Part shown: positions 17,222-26,638 of the stretch, one piece after another
How the letters are laid out: each line of letters opens with the position of its first letter
Numbering within the stretch: position 1 is the stretch's first letter
Origin: Salipiger bermudensis
GTDB lineage: Bacteria > Pseudomonadota > Alphaproteobacteria > Rhodobacterales > Rhodobacteraceae
Reading direction: 5' to 3'
Assembly (NCBI RefSeq): GCF_020171625.1
Contig: NZ_JAIUZY010000006.1
Location: forward strand, 62,001-126,000
Length of the DNA: 64,000 bases
Translations under genes and position numbers: made by a program
Notes under the pieces: generated by a model
Seen by the model: the letters and a program-made list of their open reading frames with translations, nothing else
What the model was told of the DNA's origin: nothing
Database searches by the model: none

Positions 17222-17586
17222 CACTTCGCGTCTGCTTGCGAAGGCGCGCTGTGTGGGCGCTTGGTGAGGGACGGGCGCTGGTAGATGCGGTGCGGCTCGG
17301 TGGCAGCAGGCGCTGCTCGGCCACGGAAGCGCACAGCTTTTTGTCGCCTTTCGGAATTGCTTTTCCTGAGGCCGGAAATAAGGGCGCGCTTTGATCCGGA
17401 TGAATTTAATTCCGCGTTCTCTGGCGGAGATCCGGTCACTACCTCTCGAAAAGGCCGGAAGCGAAATCTAAATGGCGTTCGAATAAACCAGCGGCATCCT
17501 CCGATATACATTCCCGCCGCCCGCAATATGAGAAAGCCCGCTCACCGAATTGGTGAGCGGGCTTAGCCTTTTAAAGCTCGTCCGGA
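17222..17586. other. Intergenic region between convergent genes
   Basis: 365 bases between the FBPase and the repeat-protein gene, AT-richer than its surroundings. Apart from the hairpin at 17534-17564 I see no gene or motif. Confidence 0.5.
17534..17564 (-). terminator. Intrinsic terminator of the repeat-protein gene
   Basis: Near-symmetric hairpin with 14-bp arms (AAGCCCGCTCACC .. GGTGAGCGGGCTT) located 23 bases beyond the stop of the minus-strand gene. T-rich sequence follows on the minus strand, and CCTTTTAA on the plus strand, so it may work in both directions. Confidence 0.75.
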
Positions 17587-19053
17587 TTACATGCCGGAGA
17601 CTTCGATGCTCTGGTCGTCGTCAAGGCGCTGAGCGGAGGGGAAATCGAACCCGGAGGCGTTCTCGACTTCTTCTTCGCTCATGGTCTCCACGACCAGCAC
17701 GTCGTTCTCGACCGAGACGCGGTCCATCGGCACCGGCACTTCCTTCGCACCAAGGCCGAGGAAGCCACCGCTGGTCAGCACCAGAACCGGCATGCCGTTC
17801 TCTTCAATGAAGCCGGCGGGGCGGCCGAGGTTCTCACCGTCCGAGGTCATCACGTCCTTTTCCATCAGCTCGCCGATGGTCATGGTCGTGGTGTTGCCGG
17901 CTTCGGCGTCTGCCATTTCGCCTTCGGCCATCTCGCCTTCGGCGCCTTCAGCGGCCTCGGTCCCTTCGGCGGGCTCGCCATCAGCGGTCAGCTGGGCCTG
18001 CTCATCGGTGGGCTGAGCGGTCTCGTCGCCCTGCGCCGGTGCCTGAGCCTGGGTCTGCTCCGAAAGACGCTGCTCGCGCTCTTCGGCGGTTTCGATGACC
18101 ACGTTGGCCTCGCCACCCTGCTGCACGTCGACGGTCGGGTCGTTCGCCATCACAACCGAGATACGGGGCTCGGACTTCTCGTAGGCCACGGAGGCTTCGC
18201 CGCCCTGAACGCTGATTTCCGGCTCGCCTTCGGCCTGCTGGATGTCCACCTGCGGCTCCGAGTCATCGACCGAGGTGTTGCCGGCGACGCTCTGGGTGTC
18301 GTTGCCGTCGGTGTCGGCGGTTTCGGTCTCGTCAGCCTCTTCACCGGCCTCGACGCCCAGATCCACGTTCAGTTCCGGGTCGGCCTGCACGACCGAGATC
18401 GTCGGCTCGCCCTGCTCGACCTGCACCTGCGGATCATCGGTGGAAATCTGCACGTCCGGGTCGGAGCTGAGGATGTAGACGTCCGGCGCCGGAATGTCGA
18501 CGCGCACGATGATCTCGGGGATCTCGACCTCGATGTTGGGCTGCTGCTGCGCGATCTGGATGTCGAGCGGGCTCTCGTTGACGGTCACGCGCGGCACTTG
18601 CTTCATCACGGTGACGTTCGGAGCAGGGACCTGCACGTCGACATCGGGCTCGGGGACTGTCACACGGGCCTGGCCTTCGATGGTGGCGCTTTCCGACAGG
18701 TTGACCTCCTCGGAGACGGTTTCGCTCTCTTCGGCTTGGGCCGTCGCGGTGTCTTCGTCCGTCTCGGTGGTTTCGTCGGTGGCGGTCTGCTCATCGCCCT
18801 GGGCGGCGATCGTCTCGGTGATCAGCGCGCATTCCTCGGGGTTGTCTTCGTCAACCGCGGCCATCACGTCGTTCATCGGAACAAGCGCCGGCAGTTCATC
18901 GCCGCGTGCGCTCTCGACGAGAGACTGGCATTCGGCGCTTTTGCCGCGAAGCTCTTCGTCCGAGATGGTGTCGAGGGTCTGGGCGGAGACAAAGCCGGCG
19001 AGCGGGAAGGAAAGCGCAGTGCTCAGCATCAGGGTGCGCGTGGCAAGTTTCAT
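17587..19053 (-). CDS. Secreted acidic nonapeptide-repeat protein with C-terminal PRC-barrel
   Basis: Exported protein of 488 residues. The order is a Sec signal peptide (1-24, cleavage near VSA-Q), a small globular segment with three Cys (25-85), an acidic Glu/Thr/Ala linker, then two blocks of about 9-residue repeats of pattern x-P-x-V-x-V (roughly 131-233, about eleven copies; 265-322, about six copies). These are separated by an acidic linker and followed by a Glu/Ala/Gln-rich region. A PRC-barrel-like domain lies at about 388-465 (TIGELMEKDVMTSDGENLG, VPVPMDRVSV). The repeats could form a beta-solenoid. Function is unknown; an envelope or stress role is inferred from export and the GGAAC-type promoter. 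Confidence 0.8.
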   Translation of the reverse strand: MKLATRTLMLSTALSFPLAGFVSAQTLDTISDEELRGKSAECQSLVESARGDELPALVPMNDVMAAVDEDNPEECALITETIAAQGDEQTATDETTETDEDTATAQAEESETVSEEVNLSESATIEGQARVTVPEPDVDVQVPAPNVTVMKQVPRVTVNESPLDIQIAQQQPNIEVEIPEIIVRVDIPAPDVYILSSDPDVQISTDDPQVQVEQGEPTISVVQADPELNVDLGVEAGEEADETETADTDGNDTQSVAGNTSVDDSEPQVDIQQAEGEPEISVQGGEASVAYEKSEPRISVVMANDPTVDVQQGGEANVVIETAEEREQRLSEQTQAQAPAQGDETAQPTDEQAQLTADGEPAEGTEAAEGAEGEMAEGEMADAEAGNTTTMTIGELMEKDVMTSDGENLGRPAGFIEENGMPVLVLTSGGFLGLGAKEVPVPMDRVSVENDVLVVETMSEEEVENASGFDFPSAQRLDDDQSIEVSGM

Positions 19054-19376
19054 GTGGTTGATTCCAATCCTGGTAAAGAAAGAGCCGCTGTGTGCGTGCC
19101 ATCTGAGAAAAGAACCGCCGATGCGGTTAACAGTTCCGAGAGAATTTTTTGGAAAATGCCGAAAAAGCGCGACCGGTCGCGCCGGTAATCAATTGAGACA
19201 GTGTATATATCTACGCAATTCTCGGAGAGGATGTGGTTGTCAAAGCGGGACTTACGCCGTTTCGCGACGCTTAGGGGGCATCGCAATTCGCGCGGTCGCG
19301 GGCTGGTCGCCGGCTCGTGAAATTAATTGAAAGCCGTAGGGTGCGGTCCCCGTTCCCCGCCAATTGCGGGCCCCGT
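19054..19376. other. Intergenic promoter region
   Basis: 323 bases between the repeat-protein start and the HWE kinase stop, both minus strand. It contains the GGAAC-N16-GGTT element and an AT-rich patch near 19185-19220. No gene was recognised. Confidence 0.5.
19113..19137 (-). promoter_or_regulatory. GGAAC-N16-GGTT promoter (general-stress/EcfG-like) for repeat protein
   Basis: On the minus strand GGAAC (19137-19133) and GGTT (19116-19113) are 16 bases apart, close to the alphaproteobacterial EcfG consensus GGAAC-N16/17-CGTT. It predicts a transcript start about 50 bases before the ATG at 19053. Confidence 0.6.
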
Positions 19377-20480
19377 TCAGGAGGGCTGGCGGTCCTGACC
19401 GCGTGTCTCGGCGTCGGTGAGCGAGAAGCAGTCCTTCGGCAGCTTGGCCCGCCATGCCACGCCGTCTGCGTCGTAGGTCAGGCTCGGACCGCTTCCGTCG
19501 GCCGCAAAGAACCCCGAGATCAGCGTGGTCCCGAGGCCCCGGCGCGTGGGCGCCTCGACCTGGGGGCCGCCGCTTTCGCGCCATGAAAGGTCAAGCGTGC
19601 CACTGTCCTCATCGGGCGACCACCCAACCTCGACCTTGCCGTCGGGCACGCTGAACGCGCCGTATTTCGCCGCGTTGGTGGCCAACTCATGGATGACGAG
19701 CGCGAGGTCGAATGCCACGGATTCCGTCAGCTCGACGGCGGGGCCATCCATCGCGATCTGCGCCCGGTCCGGCGCGTAGGGGGCGACGTGATCGCTCACC
19801 AGACGCGCGAGGGTGTTGTCGCCGCCTGTTTCGGTCGCGAGCCGGGTGTGGGCGTCGGAAAGGGTGCGCAGCCGCTCTCCGAACGCCAGGGTCAGCTCTT
19901 CGACGCTTTGCGAATTGCGCGCGGTCATCTTGAACAGCGAGCGCAGCACGGCGAGGCTGTTGCGGACGCGATGCCTCAACTCGCCGAGCAGGAAGGCGGT
20001 GCGCTTCTCTTCCTCCTCCAGACGCCGCACCAGATCACGCGTCCGGAACTGGCGCCTGCGGGTGCCGGCCAGCGTTCCGAGCAGCTTGCCAAGAACGGCG
20101 GGCGAGGCGGGGCGCTCGAGCAGCACGTAGGAGGCGGACTCGATGTCCCGGTCGAGCACAACACAGGCGGGCGGTGGCCGGACCGCGGCGCTTGCGAGGA
20201 TGAGGATCGGCAGGCGCGACCATTCCGGTTCGGCGTTCAGTGCCTCGACAAGGATGCCGCCGACCTCCGCGTCAGCGGCCTCGTGGCTCAGCACCACGAT
20301 GAGCGTCTCCGGCTGGTGCGGCGCGGCAAGACGCTCCGCGAGCTCGGACGCGCCGGACAGGCAGTGCGCAGGAAGCCCGCTCGCCTCGACGCATCGAGCG
20401 AGGGCGCTCGCATCGTTGCCCAGCGGGGCAAGGATGAGCACGGGGTGCGCCCCGTCGGTTCGCACTTCAGGATCCGCCAA
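19377..20480 (-). CDS. HWE/HisKA_2-family histidine kinase with N-terminal degenerate receiver-like domain
   Basis: Cytoplasmic kinase of 367 residues (TTG start at 20480; GTG at 20465 is an alternative). Residues about 12-135 have receiver-like alternation, but the acceptor position reads TLIVVLSHEA with no Asp, so this looks like a pseudo-receiver. A coiled segment leads to the phospho-acceptor region GELRHRVRNSLAVLRSL. The ATPase domain has HELATNAAKYGAFS (N box) and WRESGGP, the Trp-x-Glu feature of HWE kinases, then RGLGTTLISG. It overlaps the KaiC-like gene by up to 14 bases. HWE/HisKA_2 kinases often feed general-stress (PhyR) or light signalling; no such partner is in the window. Confidence 0.88.
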   Translation of the reverse strand: MADPEVRTDGAHPVLILAPLGNDASALARCVEASGLPAHCLSGASELAERLAAPHQPETLIVVLSHEAADAEVGGILVEALNAEPEWSRLPILILASAAVRPPPACVVLDRDIESASYVLLERPASPAVLGKLLGTLAGTRRRQFRTRDLVRRLEEEEKRTAFLLGELRHRVRNSLAVLRSLFKMTARNSQSVEELTLAFGERLRTLSDAHTRLATETGGDNTLARLVSDHVAPYAPDRAQIAMDGPAVELTESVAFDLALVIHELATNAAKYGAFSVPDGKVEVGWSPDEDSGTLDLSWRESGGPQVEAPTRRGLGTTLISGFFAADGSGPSLTYDADGVAWRAKLPKDCFSLTDAETRGQDRQPS

Positions 20481-21921
20481 GGTGCCCCGCCGACTTCGTC
20501 CGCGCCTCGGTCTCCTCCGAGATCTTGCGCACCTCGACCGCGCCGGGGCGGATCACCAGTTCTTGGATATTGCGCTTGTGATCGCCGTTGCGCTTCTTGA
20601 CCACGGCGATGGATCTGCGGATGTCCGCGCCGCTTTCGTATTGCCGCAACAGGATGACCGTGTCGGCAATGAAGCTGCTGTCGATCTCGGTTTTGGGCTG
20701 CTCGCCGAGCAGGCCGTGCTGCGACAGGGTCACGATCACCAGCACCTGTCGCCGTGTCAGGTGCTGGATGAGGGTGTGCAGATGCGTGATCGCGTGCTTC
20801 TGGTCCGGCAGCGCCTCGAGATACCCGGTGATGCTGTCGATCACCACCACGCGCGCGCCTTCGTCGACCGACTTCAGAACCGCGTTGGAAAATTCGCCCG
20901 GCGACAGTTCGGCGGGATCGAAGTGATTGAGAAGGATCCGGCCCGCCGCCTCCTGATCGTCGATCTCCAGACCAATACCAGCAGAGCGGCCGCGCAGCAC
21001 CTCGGGACGTTCCTCGAACAGGAACAGCGCCGCCGTAAGGCCGCGGTTCGCCGCATCTGCGCTCAGCACCGTCGCCATGGTGGACTTGCCGGTTCCCGAC
21101 TGCCCGGCGATCAGCAGCGAAGAGCCGAATTCGATGCCGCCGCCAAGCAGGGTCGCCAGCGCGTCGTGATGGGGGACCAGCCTCTCCTCGAGGTGGACAG
21201 GCTCGGCCTCGTGCGGAATGACCCTCGGATAGACGACCAGCCCGCCGGTTGCGATCTTGAAATCGTGGTAGCCCTGCGTGAAGGCCGCGCCGCGCAGCTT
21301 GGTGACCGACAGGCGCTGCTGCGGCACGCCGATCGTCGGGGTCAGCGTCTCAAGCTTGATGACGCCGTGCACGATGCCCTCGGCGTTGCGCTCGCCGCCG
21401 GCCGGTTCGAGGTGGTCGACCAGCAGGGACGTGGCTTCGACCTCGCGAAGCTTGCGGCGCAGAGAGAGCAGTTCCCGCCGGTAATGCGTCGGCGCATCCG
21501 ACAGCAGCCGCAGTTCCAGCAGGGAGTCGAACACGAAGAGGTCGGGTTTCGTCTCTTCCAGCGCCGCCCCGATCTGGTCCATGAGCTTCACCAGATCGGC
21601 TTGGTTGTTGTCCACCGAGAACACCCGTTCGTCGCCCGATGCGCCCAGCTCGGGGGTGTAGATGCAGATCTGATCGAGATCGAAGCCATGCGACCGGGCG
21701 ATCATGTCGAGCTCTGAACGGGACTGCGCGATGCTGAAGAACACCCCGCGCTTTCCCTGCTTCGCGCCTTCCACGAGAAACTGCAGCGCCAGGGTCGTCT
21801 TGCCGGTTCCGGGAGCGCCCTCGACAAGCATGATACGGCCCGTCGGATATCCCCCGTGCAGAACACGATCCAGACCCGAGATCCCGGTCGCGACGGTTTC
21901 TGCGAAGTCGGCTTTTGGCAT
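20467..21921 (-). CDS. KaiC-like double RecA-fold ATPase
   Basis: Cytoplasmic ATPase of 484 residues. The ATG at 21919-21921 is preferred; a TTG ten codons upstream is possible. Two RecA-like domains in KaiC order: the first has Walker A GAPGTGKT (about 35-42) but the catalytic Glu pair of KaiC CI is Ala-Gln (FFSIAQSRSEL). The second has GQSGTGKS and keeps Glu-Glu (FLFEERPEVL). Near the KaiC autophosphorylation site, the residue aligned with Ser431 is Ser, while that aligned with Thr432 is Phe. No KaiA or KaiB gene is nearby. It overlaps the HWE kinase, so the pair is probably a signalling module rather than a circadian clock. Confidence 0.88.
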   Translation of the reverse strand: MPKADFAETVATGISGLDRVLHGGYPTGRIMLVEGAPGTGKTTLALQFLVEGAKQGKRGVFFSIAQSRSELDMIARSHGFDLDQICIYTPELGASGDERVFSVDNNQADLVKLMDQIGAALEETKPDLFVFDSLLELRLLSDAPTHYRRELLSLRRKLREVEATSLLVDHLEPAGGERNAEGIVHGVIKLETLTPTIGVPQQRLSVTKLRGAAFTQGYHDFKIATGGLVVYPRVIPHEAEPVHLEERLVPHHDALATLLGGGIEFGSSLLIAGQSGTGKSTMATVLSADAANRGLTAALFLFEERPEVLRGRSAGIGLEIDDQEAAGRILLNHFDPAELSPGEFSNAVLKSVDEGARVVVIDSITGYLEALPDQKHAITHLHTLIQHLTRRQVLVIVTLSQHGLLGEQPKTEIDSSFIADTVILLRQYESGADIRRSIAVVKKRNGDHKRNIQELVIRPGAVEVRKISEETEARTKSAGHLGGS

Positions 21922-22065
21922 CCAGTGTTTCCCAATAGTGACATGCTGCAAATCTACCTGCGGACGCCGGCAGTCTGGGTGAACCCTAAAAGAGATTACC
22001 GGATTGATAAAGGCATCTCCCGGAAGGCGCCAAAACCGGGCGTTTCTGGTGCTTTGGGAGAGGCA

Positions 22066-22111
22066 GGGGGCCGCACCGCGTGGGGTGAAAACGCCCTCGC
22101 GGTCGGCCCCC
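22066..22111. terminator. Long GC-rich hairpin, possibly terminator of a small RNA
   Basis: Left arm 22066-22080 pairs with 22098-22111 with a single bulge, and GGG/CCC extends the stem inward across a GAAAA-type loop. It lies between divergent genes where no terminator is needed. On the plus strand it is followed by TTCGTCCGGTCTCTTAT, a modest T-tract. Confidence 0.45.
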
Positions 22112-22284
22112 TTCGTCCGGTCTCTTATATGGGTTGGTAGGACACGGGCCCGGGCATACGCCGCACGGCGGTTTGACAGAAGGTGGTACGGCCCCCGCGT
22201 TTCGCCACGCGCCTCAATCGCCCCTCATCGTTGCGCTCTGCCCCGTCGTTTCGGGGGCCGCTAGGCGCGCGCCTGAGTTTTTTC

Positions 22285-22310
22285 GGAACACGATCGCCAA
22301 GCGCATGGTT
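22285..22310 (+). promoter_or_regulatory. GGAAC-N17-GGTT promoter (general-stress/EcfG-like) for paoABC
   Basis: GGAAC (22285-22289) and GGTT (22307-22310) are 17 bases apart and face paoA, with the -10-like half about 60 bases before the ATG at 22371. It resembles the EcfG-type promoter, with GGTT in place of CGTT. Confidence 0.55.
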
Positions 22311-22370
22311 CTGGCTCTGGGAACGCCGCGCATCGTGCGGTTCGAAGCCACCTTCATAAAGGAGAGCCAA

Positions 22371-22877
22371 ATGCGCACACGTTTCACAGTGAACGGTGAG
22401 CCCCGCGAGGTCGAGCACGACACGCGCGCCACCCTTCTCGACATCCTGAGGGACCAGCTTGGCCTGACCGGGACGAAGAAAGGCTGCGATCACGGCCAGT
22501 GCGGCGCCTGCACGGTGATGGTCAACGGCAAGCGGGTCAATTCCTGCCTTTGCCTCGCCGCCATGCATGAAGACGACGAGATGACGACGATCGAGGGGCT
22601 CGGCAGCCCCGAAGCGCTCAGCGCGCTGCAAAAGGCATTCGTGTCGCAGGACGGCTACCAGTGCGGCTTCTGCACGCCGGGCCAGATCGTGTCGGCCACC
22701 GCGATGCTGGAAGAGTTGCGCGCCGGCGACCCGTCCTACGCCTCGGCCTCGCTCGAGGGGGAGATGGCGCTCGATGACGCCGAGATCGCCGAGCGCATGA
22801 GCGGCAACCTCTGCCGCTGCTCGGCCTACCCGCTGATCCGCGAAGCCATCGCCATGGCCGCCGAGGTGAAATCATGA
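22371..22877 (+). CDS. paoA: Aldehyde oxidoreductase 2Fe-2S subunit, PaoA/YagT-like
   Basis: Iron-sulfur subunit of a molybdenum hydroxylase, 168 residues. An N-terminal plant-type [2Fe-2S] domain has Cys in [15 protein letters not shown] and NSC; a C-terminal all-helical [2Fe-2S] domain has CGFCTPGQ and [11 protein letters not shown] 22371 follows GGAGAG. Unlike E. coli PaoA there is no twin-arginine leader, even in the frame upstream, so the complex should be cytoplasmic. It overlaps paoB by 4 bases and passes electrons from the Mo centre to FAD. Confidence 0.9.
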   Translation: MRTRFTVNGEPREVEHDTRATLLDILRDQLGLTGTKKGCDHGQCGACTVMVNGKRVNSCLCLAAMHEDDEMTTIEGLGSPEALSALQKAFVSQDGYQCGFCTPGQIVSATAMLEELRAGDPSYASASLEGEMALDDAEIAERMSGNLCRCSAYPLIREAIAMAAEVKS

Positions 22878-23896
22878 GGGAATTCGATTACACGCGCGCC
22901 GAGACCCTCTCCGGGGCCGCAGACCAGCTTGGCGAGGATGCGAGCGTCATCGCGGGCGGCACCAACCTGCTGGACCTGATGAAGATCCAGGTGATGACCC
23001 CGTCGCGGCTGGTCGACATCACCCGGATCGATGGCCTGAGCGATATTTGCGAGGACGGTGAGGGCCTGCGCATCGGCGCGCTCGTCACCAATTCCGAGCT
23101 GGCCGCGGACCCCCGCGTTCGGGACGGGTGGCCGCTGCTGTCGCGCGCCATCCTTGCCGGCGCCTCGGCCCAGATCCGCAACAAGGCGACCACGGGCGGC
23201 AATCTCCTGCAGCGCACGCGCTGTCCCTATTTCTACGACACCGCCATGCCCTGCAACAAGCGCAACCCCGGCGAGGGCTGCTCGGCGAAACAGGGCGACG
23301 GGCGGATGCTGGCGATCTTCGGCACCTCCGAGCACTGCCTTGCGGCGCACCCCTCGGACATGGCGGTGGCGCTGGCGGCGCTGAAGGCCGAGGTGGAAAT
23401 CCGTTCGGCTGAGGGCGATGCCCGCCGCATTCCGATCGGCGAGCTTCACAAGCTGCCGGGCGACCGCCCGGACATCGAGACCGTTCTGGCCCCGGACGAG
23501 ATCATCACCGCCGTGTATCTTCCCGCGCCGCAGGCTGACACGAAGCAGGTCTACAAGAAGGTGCGTGACCGCGCGTCCTATGCCTTCGCGCTGGTGTCGG
23601 TCGGCGTGGCCGTCGCGATGGACGACGACCGGATCGCTTCGGTCTCCTGCGCGATCGGCGGCGTCGCTCCGAAGCCGTGGACCGATCCGGAGCTCGAAAA
23701 GGCGCTTGTCGGTCAGGCCCCCTCCGACGAGGTTTTCGGTCAGGCCGCTGACAAGGCGCTGACGCAGGCCCGCTGCCAATCTGATACCGAGTTCAAGAAG
23801 CCGCTGCTGCGGCGCACCCTGATCGCCGCGCTGCGCGAGGCCACCGGCCTTGCCGTGTCAGCGCCCGGCGTCGAGACCGCGAGGATCCCGGCATGA
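22874..23896 (+). CDS. paoB: Aldehyde oxidoreductase FAD subunit, PaoB/YagS-like
   Basis: FAD-binding subunit (CoxM/PaoB type) of 340 residues. The FAD loops are [13 protein letters not shown] near 30-45 and [12 protein letters not shown] near 110-120. A Cys-rich insertion ([19 protein letters not shown]) matches the extra [4Fe-4S] cluster known in PaoB and 4-hydroxybenzoyl-CoA reductase. Coupled by 4-base overlaps to paoA and paoC. Confidence 0.9.
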   Translation: MREFDYTRAETLSGAADQLGEDASVIAGGTNLLDLMKIQVMTPSRLVDITRIDGLSDICEDGEGLRIGALVTNSELAADPRVRDGWPLLSRAILAGASAQIRNKATTGGNLLQRTRCPYFYDTAMPCNKRNPGEGCSAKQGDGRMLAIFGTSEHCLAAHPSDMAVALAALKAEVEIRSAEGDARRIPIGELHKLPGDRPDIETVLAPDEIITAVYLPAPQADTKQVYKKVRDRASYAFALVSVGVAVAMDDDRIASVSCAIGGVAPKPWTDPELEKALVGQAPSDEVFGQAADKALTQARCQSDTEFKKPLLRRTLIAALREATGLAVSAPGVETARIPA

Positions 23897-26088
23897 CCAA
23901 GACATTCCGCATGGACGAGGCGCAGCCGCGCCTTCTGGACGAAACCGGGCAGGGCATCGTCGGCGCGCCGCTCGACCGGCCCGAGGGGCCGAAGAAGGTG
24001 TCGGGCCGCGCGGCCTACGCCGCCGACGGGCTGCCCGAGAACGCCGCGCACGGCGTGCTGGTGCGCGCCACCATCGCGCAGGGCCGCGTCACCAAGATCG
24101 ACGAGTCCTCGGTCTCGGACGTGTCGGGACTGCTGGGCGTGTTCCACGGCCCGAAGATGACCCGCAACCCGGCGCAGGGCATGGCGGGGGAAGCCCCGGT
24201 CCAGCCCGGCGACGAGGTGCATTATCACGGCCAGCCGATCGCGCTGGTGGTGGCCGAGAGCTTCGAGGCCGCACGCGACGCCGCGCAGCGGCTGGCGGTC
24301 AGCTACGACGCCGACACCGACGTGATCACAGACCCCTCCCGCAGTGAGACGCACGAGCAGGACGACCCCGAGACCGCGGGCGATTTCGAAGCGGCCTTCG
24401 CGGCGTCCGAGGTGACGCTCGATCGCACCTACACGACCCCGCCCCACGCGGCGGCGGCGATGGAGCCGCACGCGGCGGTCGCGGAATGGGAGGGCGATGC
24501 GGTCACGCTCCGCGGCGCGCTCCAGATGCTGCGCTTCAACAAGAAAGAGCTGGCGGACTCGCTGGGGATCGACCCCGATAAGGTGCGCATCCTTTCGCCC
24601 TATATCGGCGGCGGCTTCGGCTCGAAGCTGGGTATCGGCCCGGAGGCGGTCGCTGCCGCGCTGGCGGCGCGCGAGCTGGGGCGCCCGGTGCGGGTGGTGA
24701 TGACCCGGCAGACCGTGTTCGACAGCGTGCTGCGCCGCACCGAGACCAGCCAGCGGCTGCGTCTGGGCGCCGACAAGGACGGCACGCTGCGCGCGCTCTC
24801 GCATGACGATCGCGTGTCGAACATCCGCGACGAAGGGTTCGCCGAGCCGGTGAGCCAGGCCTCGCAGTTCCTCTACGGTGCCGAGGGCCTCAGCTTCACC
24901 CAGACGCTCGCACGGATCTGTCGCACGCCGGCCGGTTCCGTCCGCGCGCCGGGCGAGGCGGTGGGGATGCTGGCGCTGGAACAGGCGATGGACGAGCTCG
25001 CGGAAGAGCTGGGCATGTGCCCGGTCGAGTTGCGCCTGAAGAACCTGCCGGACAAGAACCCGATGACCGACCAGCCGTTCAGCGCCACGCGTCTGGCCGA
25101 CTGCCTGCGCGAAGGCGCCGAGCAGTTCGGCTGGGGCGAGCGCAAGCCGATGGGCGAGCGCCGCGAAGGCGACTGGTATGTCGGCATGGGGATGGCGTCT
25201 GCCGCGCGCTCGAACATGCTGATCAAGTCTGCCGCACGGGTGCGCCTGACCGGCGACGGCGCGGTGGTCGAGACCGACATGACCGATATCGGCACCGGCA
25301 GCTACGCCATCCTCGGCCAGATCACCGCCGAGATGCTCGGCCTTCCGATTGCGCAAGTCGAGGTGCGCCTCGGCGACACCAGCTTCCCCGGCGCCTCCGG
25401 GTCCGGCGGCTCCTTCGGGGCGAGCTCCGCCGGCTCGGCGACGTTCCTCGCCGCGAAGGCGATCCGGGAAACGCTGGCCGAGCGCATGGGGTGCAGCCTG
25501 TCCGAGCTGACCCTGCAGAACGGCATCGCGCGCGGCGGCAACCGCGAGGTTCCGCTCTCGCAGCTGGTCGACGGAGAGCTCGTCGAGGAAGCCAGCGTCG
25601 AGTCGGGCAGCACCGCCGACAGCCACTTCTCGGCCGGGTTCGGGGCACATTTCGCCGAGGTGGCGGTGCATGCCTACACCGGCGAGGTGCGGGTGCGGCG
25701 GATGCTTGGCGTGATGGCCATGGGCCGCATCCTCAACGAGAAAACCGCGCGCTCGCAGGCGCTTGGCGGGATGATCTGGGGCATCGGCTCGGCTCTGACC
25801 GAGAAGCTCACGCATGATCCGCGCACCGGCCATCTGGCGACGCGCGATCTTGCCAACTACCACGTGCCCGCCCATGCGGACGTGCCGGGCGACCTGAAGG
25901 TGGTGTTCCTCGAAGAGCGCGACGACATGGCGAACCCGATCCAGACCAAGGGGATCGGCGAGCTGGGTATTTCCGGCGCCGGCGCCGCGATCCTCAACGC
26001 GGTGCGCAATGCGTGCGGTGCGAGGGTCTACGACATGCCGGCGACGCCGGACCGCGTCATCACTGCGATGGACGCCGCGGGCTTCTGA
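23893..26088 (+). CDS. paoC: Aldehyde oxidoreductase molybdopterin-binding subunit, PaoC/YagR-like
   Basis: Catalytic subunit of the xanthine oxidase family, 731 residues, oxidising aldehydes to acids at a molybdopterin cytosine dinucleotide Mo centre. It shows the N-terminal ald_xan_dh_C domain ([19 protein letters not shown]) and cofactor segments such as [11 protein letters not shown] and [18 protein letters not shown]. The active-site Glu is in [18 protein letters not shown] near the C-terminus. Length is normal for PaoC. It needs a dedicated chaperone (PaoD/XdhC type), which is not adjacent here. The substrate range cannot be read; detoxification of aldehydes is the family role. Confidence 0.9.
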   Translation: MTKTFRMDEAQPRLLDETGQGIVGAPLDRPEGPKKVSGRAAYAADGLPENAAHGVLVRATIAQGRVTKIDESSVSDVSGLLGVFHGPKMTRNPAQGMAGEAPVQPGDEVHYHGQPIALVVAESFEAARDAAQRLAVSYDADTDVITDPSRSETHEQDDPETAGDFEAAFAASEVTLDRTYTTPPHAAAAMEPHAAVAEWEGDAVTLRGALQMLRFNKKELADSLGIDPDKVRILSPYIGGGFGSKLGIGPEAVAAALAARELGRPVRVVMTRQTVFDSVLRRTETSQRLRLGADKDGTLRALSHDDRVSNIRDEGFAEPVSQASQFLYGAEGLSFTQTLARICRTPAGSVRAPGEAVGMLALEQAMDELAEELGMCPVELRLKNLPDKNPMTDQPFSATRLADCLREGAEQFGWGERKPMGERREGDWYVGMGMASAARSNMLIKSAARVRLTGDGAVVETDMTDIGTGSYAILGQITAEMLGLPIAQVEVRLGDTSFPGASGSGGSFGASSAGSATFLAAKAIRETLAERMGCSLSELTLQNGIARGGNREVPLSQLVDGELVEEASVESGSTADSHFSAGFGAHFAEVAVHAYTGEVRVRRMLGVMAMGRILNEKTARSQALGGMIWGIGSALTEKLTHDPRTGHLATRDLANYHVPAHADVPGDLKVVFLEERDDMANPIQTKGIGELGISGAGAAILNAVRNACGARVYDMPATPDRVITAMDAAGF

Positions 26089-26095
26089 GATACGG

Positions 26096-26126
26096 CCTCC
26101 CGCCGCTGCGGCGGCGGGAGGCACCT
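26096..26126 (+). terminator. Terminator-like hairpin after paoC
   Basis: GCCTCCCGCCGC, a TGC loop and GGCGGCGGGAGGC form a perfect GC-rich stem within 15 bases of the paoC stop. There is no T-run behind it. Confidence 0.6.
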
Positions 26127-26638
26127 CGCGCCTCTGGCTTGAGAGGGCGGCGGGGCGCATTCTTCTATTTATTGAGACCTACTGCGCTCAGGGGGGCGGA
26201 CGTGTTCCGACCTCCTGAGCGTATTTGCACGGCGATGAACCAGATCTAATGCGACGATTCCAAAGCGGCGACGATCTCGGTCCGCGCTTTGCCTGCAGCA
26301 TCCAAGACCGGCCAGAATGAGCGAGGGGCGACCCGTGGGCCGATCGCTAGATTATTATATGGACGAGAGGTCGTTGGGCGCGCGCGCGGCGATGTTACAC
26401 CAAGCTTCCAATGAAGGAAGGAGCGGTGCGGTCGATGGGCATCGCGAAGGCCGAGCCAGAATGATGTCTCGGTCCCACGCGACACGATCAATCGGCCAGT
26501 AGGGATGTGAAGATAGCAAGCGCGCGCGGTACTCTCGGCATCGCGCGTCGCCGAGTAGGAGATTGTTGGTTAAGGAAGGGGCGGTGATGTCAGATGCACC
26601 GCCAGGTCTTCGCTAGTCTCGGGATGCCTTTCCCCTGC
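26127..26638. other. Intergenic region, no supported gene
   Basis: About 510 bases between convergent genes. It is locally AT-richer (e.g. around 26340-26360 and 26160-26175). A minus-strand frame (26246-26491, 81 codons) is open but has no start signal or family that I can name. Confidence 0.45.

Larger units (their letters stand above)
21952..22370. other. Divergent intergenic region with strong hairpin
   Basis: 419 bases between the KaiC-like gene and paoA. It holds the long hairpin at 22066-22111 and the GGAAC-type promoter at 22285-22310. Open frames crossing it have no protein-like content. Confidence 0.5.

Noticed and set aside
20467-21921. Circadian clock KaiC
   Set aside because: No KaiA or KaiB gene nearby, CI catalytic Glu pair and one phospho-site residue are lost; a signalling ATPase is more likely.
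26246-26491. 81-codon minus-strand ORF between paoC and the small membrane protein
   Set aside because: No ribosome-binding site, no recognisable family, and the composition changes within the frame; not supported as a gene.
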